A stretch of 64,000 bases of DNA from CAVRTM01 sp963696105 (GCA_963696105.1 CAVOIP010000005.1:930001-994000), one strand, 5' to 3'. Counted from the stretch's first letter, positions 36,306 to 45,710 are shown. Numbers and translations: made by a program. The notes: a model not told the origin generated them from the letters alone.

Positions 36306-37140
36306 TGGGGTCGCGCAGGCGGTCGTAGTCGGCGAGGGCGGCCACGCCGAGGGCCCGCTGCACCTCGATCAACCGGTCGAACGCCGTCGGGTCGACACCG
36401 GCACGCCCGGCCGGCAGGGCGTCCCGCACCGATCGGAGCAGCCGGATCGCCTGGACGCTGTCCTGGTGGCGGCCGAGCGCGTCCTGCATGCTGGCCATCG
36501 CGGCGGCGAGGGTGCGGGCCGGCGCGCCGAGGGCGGGAGCGGCGGCTTCGGCGGCGTACCGGGCCCGCTTGCTCAGCTTGCGCACCTCGTGCAGGTGCTC
36601 GTCCCGAGAGGCAGCCCCGGCAGTCAGGGCCAGCGTCGCGGCCAGCTCCACCCGGGCGTCAGCCTCCTGCAGCAGCGGCAGCAGCGTCGGCCCGGCCGGC
36701 GCCGCGGCCCGGAGCCGGAGCGGCGAGGGGTCGAGCATGGAGGTCAGCGACCGGACCAGCGACTCGTGCCGGCCGTCGTCGAAGGTCGCCATGAGCCGGA
36801 CCCGGCCGAGCGTGTGGCTCTCCCGCAGCGACTGCTGCACCAGCAGGACGGCCGGCTCGGGCTCGACGCCGGCGAAGTAGGCCGCCATCACCTCGCTGTC
36901 GCGGACCGGCGCGAGGGCCTCGCCCAGCACGCGCAGCCCGACCCGCACGGTCTCCGTGCGCCGCCGCTCCAGGAGCGGCTGGAAGGTGCCGATCACGCTG
37001 CGCAGACGACGGGCGGCGACCCGCATCTGGTGCACGGCGTCCGGGGCGTCGACACGCACTCCCGGGCCAAGCCGGACGAGCGCCTCCACCTGGGCCTGCA
37101 GGTAGCGGCCGACCACCTCGTCCGCACCCGGGCCGCCCAC
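36286..37140 (-). CDS. CHAD-domain protein
   Basis: 284 residues, helical and rich in conserved basic residues: VHQMRVAARRLRSVIGTFQP at the start and HLHEVRKLSKRARYAAEAAA in the second half form the two His/Arg/Lys repeats that bind inorganic polyphosphate in CHAD proteins. The usual partner CYTH triphosphatase domain is absent. The GTG at 37140 is preceded by GGAGG but too closely, so the start could be a later GTG. It lies 41 bp downstream of the acyl-CoA dehydrogenase gene in the same direction. Confidence 0.85.
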   Translation of the reverse strand: MGGPGADEVVGRYLQAQVEALVRLGPGVRVDAPDAVHQMRVAARRLRSVIGTFQPLLERRRTETVRVGLRVLGEALAPVRDSEVMAAYFAGVEPEPAVLLVQQSLRESHTLGRVRLMATFDDGRHESLVRSLTSMLDPSPLRLRAAAPAGPTLLPLLQEADARVELAATLALTAGAASRDEHLHEVRKLSKRARYAAEAAAPALGAPARTLAAAMASMQDALGRHQDSVQAIRLLRSVRDALPAGRAGVDPTAFDRLIEVQRALGVAALADYDRLRDPISPGTG

Positions 37141-37181
37141 CCTCCGGACGATACGCCGCGGCCCGCTCCGGCGGAGGCGGG

Positions 37182-38369
37182 TCAGCGGAAGGCGTCGAGA
37201 CCGGTGAGGGCCTTGCCGATGGCCAGGGTGTGGATCTCCTCGGTGCCCTCGTAGGTCAGCACCGACTCCAGGTTGTTGGCGTGCCGGATCACGGGGTACT
37301 CCAGCGAGATCCCGTTGGCCCCGAGCACGGTCCGGGCACTGCGGGCGACGTCGATCGCGAGCCGGACGTTGTTGAGCTTGCCCACGCTGACCTGCTCGGG
37401 GGTCAGCGTCCCGGCCTCCTTGCGCGCGGCGAGGTGGTGGGCCAGTAGGGAGCCGGTGCCGATCCGCACCGCCATCTCCGTGAGCTTCTGCTGGGTCAGC
37501 TGGAAGCCGGCGATCGGGCGGCCGAACTGCTCGCGGGTCCCGGCGTAGTCCAGGGCCGCCTCGAAGCACGCCCGGGCCGCGCCCAGGGCACCCCACAGGA
37601 TGCCGAAGCGGGCCTCGGTCAGGCAGGACAGCGGGCCCTTCAGGCCCCGCACACCGGGCAGGACCGCATCCGCCGGCAGGCGCACGTCGTCCATCACCAG
37701 CTCGCCGGTGACCGACGCCCGCAGCGACATCTTGTGCGTGATCTCGGCCGCGGAGAAGCCGGCCGTTCCGGTCGGTACGACGAAGCCGCGCACCCCCGCG
37801 GGCTCCTCCTTGCTGGCCTCCGCCTGCGCCCAGACGACGGCCACGTCGGCGACCGGCCCGTTGGTGATCCACATCTTGCGCCCGCTGAGCACCCAGTCCC
37901 CGCCGTCGCGGCGGGCCCGCGTCTGCATGTCGCCGGGGTCGGAGCCGCGGTCGGGCTCGGTCAGCCCGAAGCAGCCGACCGCGGTGCCGGCGGCCATCCG
38001 GGGCAGCCACTCCTGCTTCTGCTCCTGCGAGCCGAACGCGTGGATCGGGAACATCGCCAGCGACCCCTGCACCGAGACGAAGCTGCGCAGGCCGGAGTCC
38101 CCCGCCTCCAGCTCCCGGCACGCGACGCCGTACGCCGTGGCGCTGGCACCCGCGCAGCCGTAGCCCTCCAGGTGCATCCCGAGCAGCCCCAGGTCGCCGA
38201 GCTGCGGGAACAGCTCCCGCGGCATCACGGCGTCCTCGAACCACCGGCCGACCGACGGCAGGACCTTGTCCTGCACGAAGGCGCGGGTGCTGTCGCGCAC
38301 GCCCAGCGCCTCCTCGTCCAGCAGCGCGTCGGTCTCGAGCAGGTCCAGCGGGTCGGGGCGAGGGGTCAT
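37182..38369 (-). CDS. Acyl-CoA dehydrogenase, glutaryl-CoA dehydrogenase-like
   Basis: 395 residues. It has FAD-binding segments CFGLTEPDRGSDPGDMQTRA and WVLSGRKMWITNG, the arginine-bearing YAGTREQFGRPIAGFQLTQQ, and the catalytic Glu in ESVLTYEGTEEIHTL. The substrate-loop style (SEQ similarity around RSFVSVQGSLAMFPI) is that of glutaryl-CoA dehydrogenase, which converts glutaryl-CoA to crotonyl-CoA in lysine and tryptophan breakdown. Divergent from a second acyl-CoA dehydrogenase gene across 171 bp with two palindromic operators. Confidence 0.88.
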   Translation of the reverse strand: MTPRPDPLDLLETDALLDEEALGVRDSTRAFVQDKVLPSVGRWFEDAVMPRELFPQLGDLGLLGMHLEGYGCAGASATAYGVACRELEAGDSGLRSFVSVQGSLAMFPIHAFGSQEQKQEWLPRMAAGTAVGCFGLTEPDRGSDPGDMQTRARRDGGDWVLSGRKMWITNGPVADVAVVWAQAEASKEEPAGVRGFVVPTGTAGFSAAEITHKMSLRASVTGELVMDDVRLPADAVLPGVRGLKGPLSCLTEARFGILWGALGAARACFEAALDYAGTREQFGRPIAGFQLTQQKLTEMAVRIGTGSLLAHHLAARKEAGTLTPEQVSVGKLNNVRLAIDVARSARTVLGANGISLEYPVIRHANNLESVLTYEGTEEIHTLAIGKALTGLDAFR

Positions 38370-38436
38370 GAAACACAGGCTAGGTCACCGTTTCGCCACG
38401 TTCCTCCCCTTGCCATCGGGTCTCCGCTTGCCGGGG

Positions 38437-38477
38437 GTTACCGACCGGTAGCATCATTGAAGTTACCGGCTGGTAAC
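38437..38477. promoter_or_regulatory. Twin TetR-type palindromic operators upstream of the fadE gene
   Basis: GTTACCGACCGGTAGC (38,437-38,452) and GTTACCGGCTGGTAAC (38,462-38,477) share the pattern GTTACC-N4-GGTAAC and start 25 bp apart. They lie about 65 bp before the start at 38,541 in a locally AT-richer stretch. Such half-sites suit a TetR-family repressor responding to acyl-CoA; no tetR gene is in the window. Confidence 0.7.
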
Positions 38478-38540
38478 AGCCCCAGGACGCGGCGCGGGCC
38501 GCGGCGACACGGCATCCATGCGATCAGCGGAGGAACCCGG

Positions 38541-40412
38541 ATGGGCCACTACAAGAGCAACCTGCGTGACCTCGAGTTCAACCTGTTCGAGGTCCTCGGC
38601 CGCCAGGAGATCCTGGGGACCGGCCCCTACGAGGACGTCGACGCCGACACCGCGCGCGAGATGCTGCACGAGATGGCCCGCCTGGCCGAGAACGAGCTCG
38701 CCGAGAGCCTGCAGGACTCCGACCTGCACCCGCCGGTCTTCGACCCGGCCGACGGCACGGTGCGGCTGCCCGAGTCGTTCAAGAAGTCCTACGCCGCCTA
38801 CATGGATGGCGGCTGGGGCCTGCTGGACGTCCCCGGCGAGCTCGGGGGCACGGTGATCCCGCCGTCCCTGCGCTGGGCGATCGCCGAGCTGGTGCTCGGA
38901 TCCAACCCGGGCGTGCACATGTACTCCGCCGGCATGGCGTTCGCCAAGGTCCTCTACTACGCCGGCACCGAGGACCAGAAGAAGCTGGCCGCGCACATCA
39001 CCGACAAGCAGTGGGGCGCCACGATGGTGCTGACCGAGCCGGACGCAGGCTCCGACGTCGGCGCCGGCCGGACCCGCGCGGTGCAGCAGCCGGACGGCAC
39101 CTGGCACCTCACCGGGGTCAAGCGGTTCATCACCTCCGGTGAGCACGACCTCAACGACAACATCGTCCACTTCGTCCTGGCCCGGCCGGAGGGCGCCGGC
39201 CCCGGCACCAAGGGGCTGTCGCTGTTCATCGTCCCCAAGTTCCACGTCGACCTCGAGTCCGGGGAGCTGGGCGAGCGCAACGGCATCTACGTCACCAACG
39301 TCGAGCACAAGATGGGCCTGAAGGTCTCCACCACCTGCGAGGTGCGCTTCGGTGAGAAGCAGCCCGCGGTCGGCACCCTGCTCGGCGACGTGCACGACGG
39401 GATCGCCCAGATGTTCCGCATCATCGAGTTCGCCCGGATGATGGTCGGCACCAAGGCCATTGCGACGCTGTCGACCGGCTACCTGAACGCGCTGGAGTAC
39501 GCCAAGCAGCGCGAGCAGGGCGCCGACCTGACCCAGATGAGCGACAAGGCCGCCCCGCGCGTGACCATCACCCACCACCCCGACGTGCGCCGGTCGCTGA
39601 TGCTGCAGAAGGCCTATGCCGAGGGGCTGCGGGCACTGGTCCTCTACACGGCCTCGCAGCAGGACGTGGTCGACCTGAGCCACCTCACCACCGGCACCGA
39701 GGAGGTCGAGAAGGACTCCCCCGCGGCGATGGCCAACCGGGTCAACGACCTGCTGCTGCCGATCGTCAAGGGCGTCGGGTCCGAGCGGGCCTGGGTGCTG
39801 CTGGGCACGGAGTCGCTGCAGACCTTCGGCGGCTCGGGATTCCTGCAGGACTACCCGATCGAGCAGTACGTCCGCGACGCCAAGATCGACACCCTCTACG
39901 AGGGCACGACCGCGATCCAGGGGCTGGACTTCTTCTTCCGCAAGATCATCCGCGACAAGGGGCAGGCGCTGGGCCACCTGTCCACGCAGATCCAGGAGTT
40001 CGCCAAGTCCGGCGAGGGCACCGCCCTGGCCACCGAGCGCGAGCTGCTCGGCAAGGCGCTCGAGGACGTGCAGGGCATCCTCGGCTTCATGGTCGGCGAG
40101 CTGATGAAGTCCGACCCGCGCCAGGAGGGCGGCGACGTCACCCACCTCTACACGATCGGGCAGAACACCAGCCGGCTGCTGCTCGCCGCCGGTGACGTGG
40201 TCGTGGGCTGGCTGCTGCTGCGCCAGGCCGAGGTCGCGTCCGCCGCGCTCGCCTCCGGTACGGCGTCCGCGCGTGACCAGCGCTTCTACGAGGGCAAGGT
40301 CGCCGCCGCGTCCTTCTTCGCCCGGACCGTGCTGCCCAGGCTCGCCTCAGAGCGACAGATCGCCGAGGCCACGGACAACGCCCTGATGGACGTCCCCGAG
40401 GACGCGTTCTGA
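38541..40412 (+). CDS. Long-form acyl-CoA dehydrogenase (FadE5-type, with C-terminal extension)
   Basis: 623 residues, the size of the FadE5/FadE-type dehydrogenases of mycobacteria that oxidise medium to long acyl-CoA. The start MGHYKSNLRDLEFNLFEVLG is characteristic, with GGAGGAACCCGG before the ATG. It has the FAD/substrate segments MVLTEPDAGSDVGAGRTRAV and GVKRFITSGEHD, then the catalytic Glu in IDTLYEGTTAIQGLDFFF, and a C-terminal extension (about 500-623) with AGDVVVGWLLLRQAE. Twin operators lie upstream and a strong hairpin downstream. Confidence 0.92.
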   Translation: MGHYKSNLRDLEFNLFEVLGRQEILGTGPYEDVDADTAREMLHEMARLAENELAESLQDSDLHPPVFDPADGTVRLPESFKKSYAAYMDGGWGLLDVPGELGGTVIPPSLRWAIAELVLGSNPGVHMYSAGMAFAKVLYYAGTEDQKKLAAHITDKQWGATMVLTEPDAGSDVGAGRTRAVQQPDGTWHLTGVKRFITSGEHDLNDNIVHFVLARPEGAGPGTKGLSLFIVPKFHVDLESGELGERNGIYVTNVEHKMGLKVSTTCEVRFGEKQPAVGTLLGDVHDGIAQMFRIIEFARMMVGTKAIATLSTGYLNALEYAKQREQGADLTQMSDKAAPRVTITHHPDVRRSLMLQKAYAEGLRALVLYTASQQDVVDLSHLTTGTEEVEKDSPAAMANRVNDLLLPIVKGVGSERAWVLLGTESLQTFGGSGFLQDYPIEQYVRDAKIDTLYEGTTAIQGLDFFFRKIIRDKGQALGHLSTQIQEFAKSGEGTALATERELLGKALEDVQGILGFMVGELMKSDPRQEGGDVTHLYTIGQNTSRLLLAAGDVVVGWLLLRQAEVASAALASGTASARDQRFYEGKVAAASFFARTVLPRLASERQIAEATDNALMDVPEDAF

Positions 40413-40450
40413 ACCGGCGTCCGGGCCTGCCGCCGGGGCGGTGAGGCCAA

Positions 40451-40492
40451 CGGACCAGGGGCCGGATCCTGGCGGATCCGGCCCCTGGTCCG
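40451..40492. terminator. Strong bidirectional terminator
   Basis: A perfect 19-bp stem (40,451-40,469 with 40,474-40,492; core GGACCAGGGGCCGGATCC) closes on a TGGC tetraloop, between two convergent genes. Confidence 0.9.
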
Positions 40493-40497
40493 CCGCG

Positions 40498-40944
40498 TCA
40501 GATGGTGGGCTGCGTGCGCCGCTCGGCCAGCAGCGCCAGCCGGGTCACGGTCTCGGTGTTGCGGGGGGCGATCAGCGCCTGCCGCACCGTGTGCGGGAGC
40601 AGCTTGCCCAGGCCCGCGGTGGCGTCCTCACGCATCTCGATCCGGGTGCGGTCGCCCTCGTCGTGCAGGCGGATCTCGACGATCGCCTGCCCCATGGCCT
40701 TGCCCTTGGCCCTCAGCCGGATCAGCCGCTCGGGCTCGCAGGCCTCGACCACGGTCTCGTCGCTGACCAGCAGCGGCCACGTCCCGACCGAGTGGTGGAT
40801 GCGGCTGCCCGGCATCGGCCAGCTGCCCTCCACCGCGCGGATCCGCGAGGCGCCGACGACCCACGCGGCGTAGGTCCACCCGTCCGCGAGCACGGCCCAG
40901 ATCTGCTCGGGCCGGGCCGGGGTCTGGTGCGTCACGGTGATCAT
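40498..40944 (-). CDS. SRPBCC (START-like) family protein
   Basis: 148 residues. MITVTHQTPARPEQIWAVLA at the start, SWPMPGSRIHHSVGTWPL in the middle and a long C-terminal helix (TAGLGKLLPHTVRQALIAPRN) outline the helix-grip fold for small hydrophobic ligands. GGAG lies 6 nt before the ATG at 40944; the frame runs 26 codons further up without similarity. Ligand unknown. The stop is 5 bp from the shared terminator. Confidence 0.85.
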   Translation of the reverse strand: MITVTHQTPARPEQIWAVLADGWTYAAWVVGASRIRAVEGSWPMPGSRIHHSVGTWPLLVSDETVVEACEPERLIRLRAKGKAMGQAIVEIRLHDEGDRTRIEMREDATAGLGKLLPHTVRQALIAPRNTETVTRLALLAERRTQPTI

Positions 40945-41018
40945 GAGGTCTCCATGCCCAGCCCCGTACCCCTTCACCCCGGATTGACGCAGGGACGGCC
41001 CCGGGCTCGGCCGGCGCC

Positions 41019-42863
41019 TCACACCCCGCGAAGGTCGAGGGTCAGGGTGTCCGGCTCGCCGTCCTGCAGCACCACGGGGATGCCCCAGTCCTGCTGGTAG
41101 AGGTGGCAGGCGGCGTGCTCGGGCACCTCGCCGGTGACCGGGTCACCGTCGCAGGCGGCGGCGCGCACCGAGATGTGCAGGATGCCGCTGCCGACCCGTG
41201 GGTCGAGGTGCAGCGTGCGGCTCAGCCCCTGCGCGGTGCCACCACCCTCACGCAGGAACGCGGCCGGCGAGCTGGACACCATCAGCTGCGTGGGGTCGCC
41301 GAAGCGGTGGTCCAGCTTCTGGCCGGTGGGCGGGGTGAACGCGACGGCCAGCGTGACGTCGCCGCCGGCGAGCAGCGTGGGCGGGCGCTGGGTCTCGCGG
41401 GCCACGCCGTCGACCCGCCGGGCGACCGCCGGCAGCGGCACCCGGGTCAGCTGGTGGGCCGCGGACTCCACGACCACCAGGCGCGCCTCGTCGCCGTCGA
41501 CCTCGACGACCGCGTCGCTGGGCTCGCGCAGGCTCGTGGCCAGCGTGCCGACCTCGCCGGTGACCGGGTCGAACCGGCGGATGGCCCCGTTGTAGGTGTC
41601 GCTGACGGCCACCGAGCCGTCGGGCAGCACGGTGACACCGAGTGGATGCTGCATCAGCGCCTGGCCGGCGGCTCCGTCACGGTGGCCGAAGTCGAACAGT
41701 CCCTGCCCGACGTGGGTGGTGACCTCGAAGCCGTCGCCGGTCAGGGTGAGCGAGCGCAACGCGGACGTCTCGGAGTCGGCGACCCACAGTCGCCGGCCGT
41801 CGGCGGAGGGAGCCAGGCCCGAGGGCTGGGCGAACCACGCATCGTGCGCGGCGCCGTCCCGGATGCCCTCGGCCGAGGTGCCGGCCAGCACCGCGACGGT
41901 GTTGTCGGCGGGGTCCTGGGCCAGGTGCAGCACCCACAGCTGGTGCGTGCCGGCCATGGCGATCACGACCCGGTCGAGGAACCAGGCGAGGTCCCACGGC
42001 GTCGACAGGTCCTGTCGCAGGGCAGGCCCGCTGCCCGAGCGCTCGCGCAGCTGCCGGCCCGTGCCGGCGAGCGTCACGACCGAGGCGTCGGCCAGCCGCA
42101 CGCCCTTGACCTGGTGGTGGACGCTGTCGGCCACCACGACGTCGTAGCCGACCCGCGCCGCGACCCCGGCAGGCAGGGCGAGGACGCCTTGCGGCTCGCT
42201 GAACGTGCCCTCGCCGCCGATCCGGGCGCGCTCGGTCAGCAGGTCGGTCTCGAGGTGGACCAGCTGGTGATGTGCCGTGTCGGAGACGAGGAAGGACCCG
42301 TCCGGCAGCGCGGCCACCTTGCCGGGGAAGCGCAGCGCCGTGCTCGCCGGGGCCGGCGGCACGTACGGCGCGTCACCCTGTCGCAGCGTGCCCCTGGCGG
42401 TGTGCTCCTCGACCAGCTCCTCGATGAGGACCGAGAGCCCGTGCGCATGGCCCTCACCCGACAGGGACGCGACGACATAGCCCTCGGGGTCGATGACCAC
42501 CAGCGTGGGCCACGCCCGGGCGGTGTAGGCGTTCCAGGTGACGAGGTCGGGATCGTCCAGCACCGGGTGCTGCACGGCGTAGCGCTCCACGGCGGCGGCC
42601 AGGGCGTCCGGGTCGGCCTCGTGCTCGAACTTGGGTGAGTGCACCCCGATGAGGACCAGGGAGTCGTCGTACCGCTGCTCGAGCGGTCGCAGCTCGTCCA
42701 GGACGTGCAGGCAGTTGACGCAGCAGAAGGTCCAGAAGTCCAGGACGACGATCCGGCCGCGCAGGTCGGCGAGCGTGAGGTCGCGCCCGCCCGTGTTGAG
42801 CCACCCCCGGCCGGCGAGCTCGGGGGCCCGCACCCGCAGCCGGCTCCGGGCCGGGGCGGTCAC
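41019..42863 (-). CDS. Thioredoxin-like/NHL-repeat protein (NHLRC2-like)
   Basis: 614 residues. The N-terminal thioredoxin-fold domain has TLADLRGRIVVLDFWTFCCV with the active pair Cys48-Val-Asn-Cys51. An NHL beta-propeller follows (about 180-480; repeated units such as GVTVLPDGSVAVSDTYNGAI), then a C-terminal beta domain (about 490-614) as in human NHLRC2. No signal peptide is present, so it is cytoplasmic. Its GTG overlaps the stop of the upstream nitrilase gene (42,860-42,863). Probable redox role; no proven reaction. Confidence 0.88.
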   Translation of the reverse strand: MTAPARSRLRVRAPELAGRGWLNTGGRDLTLADLRGRIVVLDFWTFCCVNCLHVLDELRPLEQRYDDSLVLIGVHSPKFEHEADPDALAAAVERYAVQHPVLDDPDLVTWNAYTARAWPTLVVIDPEGYVVASLSGEGHAHGLSVLIEELVEEHTARGTLRQGDAPYVPPAPASTALRFPGKVAALPDGSFLVSDTAHHQLVHLETDLLTERARIGGEGTFSEPQGVLALPAGVAARVGYDVVVADSVHHQVKGVRLADASVVTLAGTGRQLRERSGSGPALRQDLSTPWDLAWFLDRVVIAMAGTHQLWVLHLAQDPADNTVAVLAGTSAEGIRDGAAHDAWFAQPSGLAPSADGRRLWVADSETSALRSLTLTGDGFEVTTHVGQGLFDFGHRDGAAGQALMQHPLGVTVLPDGSVAVSDTYNGAIRRFDPVTGEVGTLATSLREPSDAVVEVDGDEARLVVVESAAHQLTRVPLPAVARRVDGVARETQRPPTLLAGGDVTLAVAFTPPTGQKLDHRFGDPTQLMVSSSPAAFLREGGGTAQGLSRTLHLDPRVGSGILHISVRAAACDGDPVTGEVPEHAACHLYQQDWGIPVVLQDGEPDTLTLDLRGV

Positions 42864-43684
42864 GCCCGGGCCAGGGGCAGCCGGCGGTCGCGCAGGACGG
42901 GGAAGGTCTCCCGCAGGGAGGTCGTGGCGCTCATGTCGACCTCAACGCTGAGCACCTGCTCCTCGCTTCCCGCGGCCGCCGCCACCTCCCCGGAGGGCAG
43001 CACGACCATGCTGGCGCCCCCCATCACGGTGCCTGCGTTGGGCCCGGCGGCGTTGCAGGCCAGGACCACGCACTGGTTCTCGACCGCGCGGGCGCGGGCC
43101 AGCAGGGTCCAGTGCTCGACCCGGGCCATCGGCCAGGAGGCGGGGACGACGAACACGGTGGCGCCCGCGTCGAGCTGGGCACGGTAGAGCTCGGGGAAGC
43201 GCAGGTCGTAGCAGGTGGACAGGGCCGCCCGGACCGTGCCGCCGGCCCGGTCCGGCAGGTCGACCAGGGCGAGCTCATCCCCGGCCTCCATCAGCGACGG
43301 CTCGCCCTGGGCGAAGCCGAACCGGTGGATCTTGCGGTACGTCGCGAGCAGCGTGCCGTCGGCGGCGAAGACCAGGGAGGTGTTCCACAGGTCCTTGCCC
43401 TCCGGGCCGCGCTCACCGCCGGGGGGCCGCTCGACGATCGACCCCGCGTGCAGCACGACACCGGCCTCCCGCGCGGCGGCCGCCATCGCCTGCGCGGTCG
43501 GCCCGTGGACGGTCTCGGCGCGCTCGCTCCACGAGCGGTAGTCGAACCCGCCCGGAGCCCACAGCTCGGGCAGCACCACCAGGTCGTGCCCGCGCTGCGC
43601 CCGCACGAGGTCGGCGGCCCTGGCGGTGCGGTCGGCGACGGACGCGGCGTCGTCGTACCCGAGCTGGATGAGGGCGATGCGCAT
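42860..43684 (-). CDS. Carbon-nitrogen hydrolase (omega-amidase/Nit-like)
   Basis: 274 residues with Glu in LVVLPELWAPGGFDY, Lys in LATYRKIHRFGF and Cys in ALSTCYDLRFPELYR, the intact nitrilase-superfamily triad. CYDLRFPELYR is typical of the Nit2/omega-amidase and deaminated-glutathione amidase branches, so amide hydrolysis rather than nitrile hydrolysis is likely. The ATG at 43684 lies 1 nt after the stop of the CopD-CtaG gene and its own stop overlaps the next start. Middle gene of a coupled three-gene operon. Confidence 0.9.
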   Translation of the reverse strand: MRIALIQLGYDDAASVADRTARAADLVRAQRGHDLVVLPELWAPGGFDYRSWSERAETVHGPTAQAMAAAAREAGVVLHAGSIVERPPGGERGPEGKDLWNTSLVFAADGTLLATYRKIHRFGFAQGEPSLMEAGDELALVDLPDRAGGTVRAALSTCYDLRFPELYRAQLDAGATVFVVPASWPMARVEHWTLLARARAVENQCVVLACNAAGPNAGTVMGGASMVVLPSGEVAAAAGSEEQVLSVEVDMSATTSLRETFPVLRDRRLPLARA

Positions 43685-43685
43685 G

Positions 43686-45710
43686 TCAGTCTCCCGGCAG
43701 GCTGGTGGGCTTCTTGTCGCGCGCGGCGGCCGCGGCGAGACGCGCGTTGTAGGCCCTGAGCTCCGCGTCGTCGTCGCGGTCGGCCTGGCGGTCCCCGCGC
43801 CGGGTCTCCGCGGCGTCGCTGCGGACCCAGGCCAGGGCCACCAGCATCGCGAGCAGCACGGTCGGCACCTCACCCACGCCCCACGCCACGGCGCCGGCGT
43901 TGCGCTGGTCCACGAGCAGGTCCGGCCCCCACGGCAGGCGCAGCTGCTCGAAGAAGTCCGGCGCCAGCAGCGTGGAGCCGGTCGTGAGGGCGACCCCGAA
44001 GAAGGCATGGAAGGAGATGGTCGCGAAGAGGATCAGCAGCCGCAGCGACGGCGCCCACTTCGGCGGGCCCGGGTCGACCCCGATGAGCACCCAGGCGAAC
44101 AGGTAGCCGGTCAGCAGGAAGTGGACGACCATCAGCAGGTGCCCGGTGTGGGTGCGCAGGGACAGCTCGAACAGCGGCGAGTAGTAGAAGACCACCAGGC
44201 TGCCGAAGAACAGCGCCGCCGCCACGACGGGGTTGCCCAGCACGCGCAGGAAGCGCGAGTGGACCAGGCCGAGCAGGAGCTCGCGCGGGCCCAGGGTCTT
44301 GTCCGGGCGGGGCCTCAGGGTGCGCAGGGCCAGGGTCACCGGGGCGGCGAGGACGAGCAGGATCGGCGCGACCATCGAGATGGTCATGTGCAGGGTCATG
44401 TGCACCGAGAACTGCACCCGGCCGTAGACCCCCGCGGCGCCGTTGGTGGCCCAGGCGAAGATCAGCCAGCCGGCCAGCCAGGACAGGGTGCGCGCCACCG
44501 GCCAGTGGTCGCCGCGCCGGGTCAGCCGGACGACGCCGGCGAGGTAGAGGCCGACCGCGACGACCGCGACGGTCAGCCACAGCCAGTCCACCTGCCACAG
44601 GGTCAGCCAGTCCGCCGCCCGCAGCGCGCGCGGCGGTGCGGCGTAGCCGGTCAGGGCCTGGACGGGGTCGACCTTCTCCTGCACCACGTCGGGGACGGGC
44701 GGGGCGCTGCGGGACAGGGCCGTCGCCAGGCCGAAGGCGGCGCCCATGACCACCACCTCGACCACGGCCAGTCGGGCGAACAGCGCGCGGGCCGCCTCGT
44801 CGGTCGCCATCCGGCCGATGACGACGCGACGCTGCTGCAGGCCGGCCAGGCCGAGGACACCGAGCGCGACGACCTTGCCGATCACCAGCACGCCGTACGG
44901 CGAGCCCAGTGCGGACAGCGAGCCCAGGCGGATCCAGGCGTTCTGGACGCCGGACAGGGCGACGAGGGCGAAGCACCAGCCGGCCAGCGTGCTGTAGCGG
45001 GCGACGCTCACCGCCAGGCCCTTGCCCAGCAGCGGCCGCAGGACCACCAGGCCGAGCAGACCGCCCACCCAGACGACCGCGGCCACCAGGTGGACCGCCA
45101 GGGAGTTGACGGCCGTGTCGTGGCTGGCGGAGCCGGCAGCGTGGCCGGCGAGCGCGAGCGGCAGGACCGCCAGCACGCTCAACGCCGCGAGCGCGACCAT
45201 CGCGCCTCGGTGGCGGGCGACCGACGCGCCGACCGCGACGACGAGCGCCAGCCCGAGGCTGATCGCGGCGACGCGCAGGACCTCGATCGACAGCACGAAC
45301 GACGCGAACTGCGTGCCGAACGTCGGGTCGGTCAGCGCGGTCGAGGAGATGTCGGCGAAGGACAGGACCAGCCCGGCCAGGGCGGCGACCACCCAGACCA
45401 CGGCCGATGCGGAGGCCCACCGGGTGGCGGTGACCCGGCGGTTGGTCGCCGTGGTCTCGGGGATGATCGTGGCGGCGAGCACGAGCAGGCCCACGGTCAG
45501 GGCCGCGGCGACGTCGTGGATGGCCCGCACGACCGGCAGGCCCCAGCGCACGAGGACGCCGGGGTCGGCAAGGCCCGCGACGGGCGCGGCCACGGCCCCG
45601 GTCAGGAGGACGGCGGGCACCACGACGGCCACGGCCGCCAGCACCATCAGCCCCATCGGAGCCCGGGCGACCGGCGCCGGGTGGGCCTGGGTGGTGTGCG
45701 AGGTGGCCAT
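43686..45710 (-). CDS. CopD-CtaG fusion: copper-resistance and cytochrome oxidase assembly membrane protein
   Basis: 674 residues and about 16 membrane spans. The N-terminal half (to about 350) carries CopD features: AIHDVAAALTVGLLVLAATI, SLAVHLVAAVVWVGGLLGL with its conserved His, and RYSTLAGWCFALVALSGVQNA. The C-terminal half (about 390-640) is a CtaG domain with HMTLHMTISMVAPILLVLAA, HTGHLLMVVHFLLTGYLF and ISFHAFFGVAL, whose histidines and methionines could bind copper. It would move copper across the membrane for cytochrome oxidase. Divergent from the gene at 45,738 with 27 bp between. Confidence 0.9.
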   Translation of the reverse strand: MATSHTTQAHPAPVARAPMGLMVLAAVAVVVPAVLLTGAVAAPVAGLADPGVLVRWGLPVVRAIHDVAAALTVGLLVLAATIIPETTATNRRVTATRWASASAVVWVVAALAGLVLSFADISSTALTDPTFGTQFASFVLSIEVLRVAAISLGLALVVAVGASVARHRGAMVALAALSVLAVLPLALAGHAAGSASHDTAVNSLAVHLVAAVVWVGGLLGLVVLRPLLGKGLAVSVARYSTLAGWCFALVALSGVQNAWIRLGSLSALGSPYGVLVIGKVVALGVLGLAGLQQRRVVIGRMATDEAARALFARLAVVEVVVMGAAFGLATALSRSAPPVPDVVQEKVDPVQALTGYAAPPRALRAADWLTLWQVDWLWLTVAVVAVGLYLAGVVRLTRRGDHWPVARTLSWLAGWLIFAWATNGAAGVYGRVQFSVHMTLHMTISMVAPILLVLAAPVTLALRTLRPRPDKTLGPRELLLGLVHSRFLRVLGNPVVAAALFFGSLVVFYYSPLFELSLRTHTGHLLMVVHFLLTGYLFAWVLIGVDPGPPKWAPSLRLLILFATISFHAFFGVALTTGSTLLAPDFFEQLRLPWGPDLLVDQRNAGAVAWGVGEVPTVLLAMLVALAWVRSDAAETRRGDRQADRDDDAELRAYNARLAAAAARDKKPTSLPGD

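Noticed and set aside
41103..42638. 511-codon plus-strand open frame opposite the thioredoxin-NHL gene
   Set aside because: No domain is visible, and the opposite strand has a clear CxxC thioredoxin and NHL propeller.
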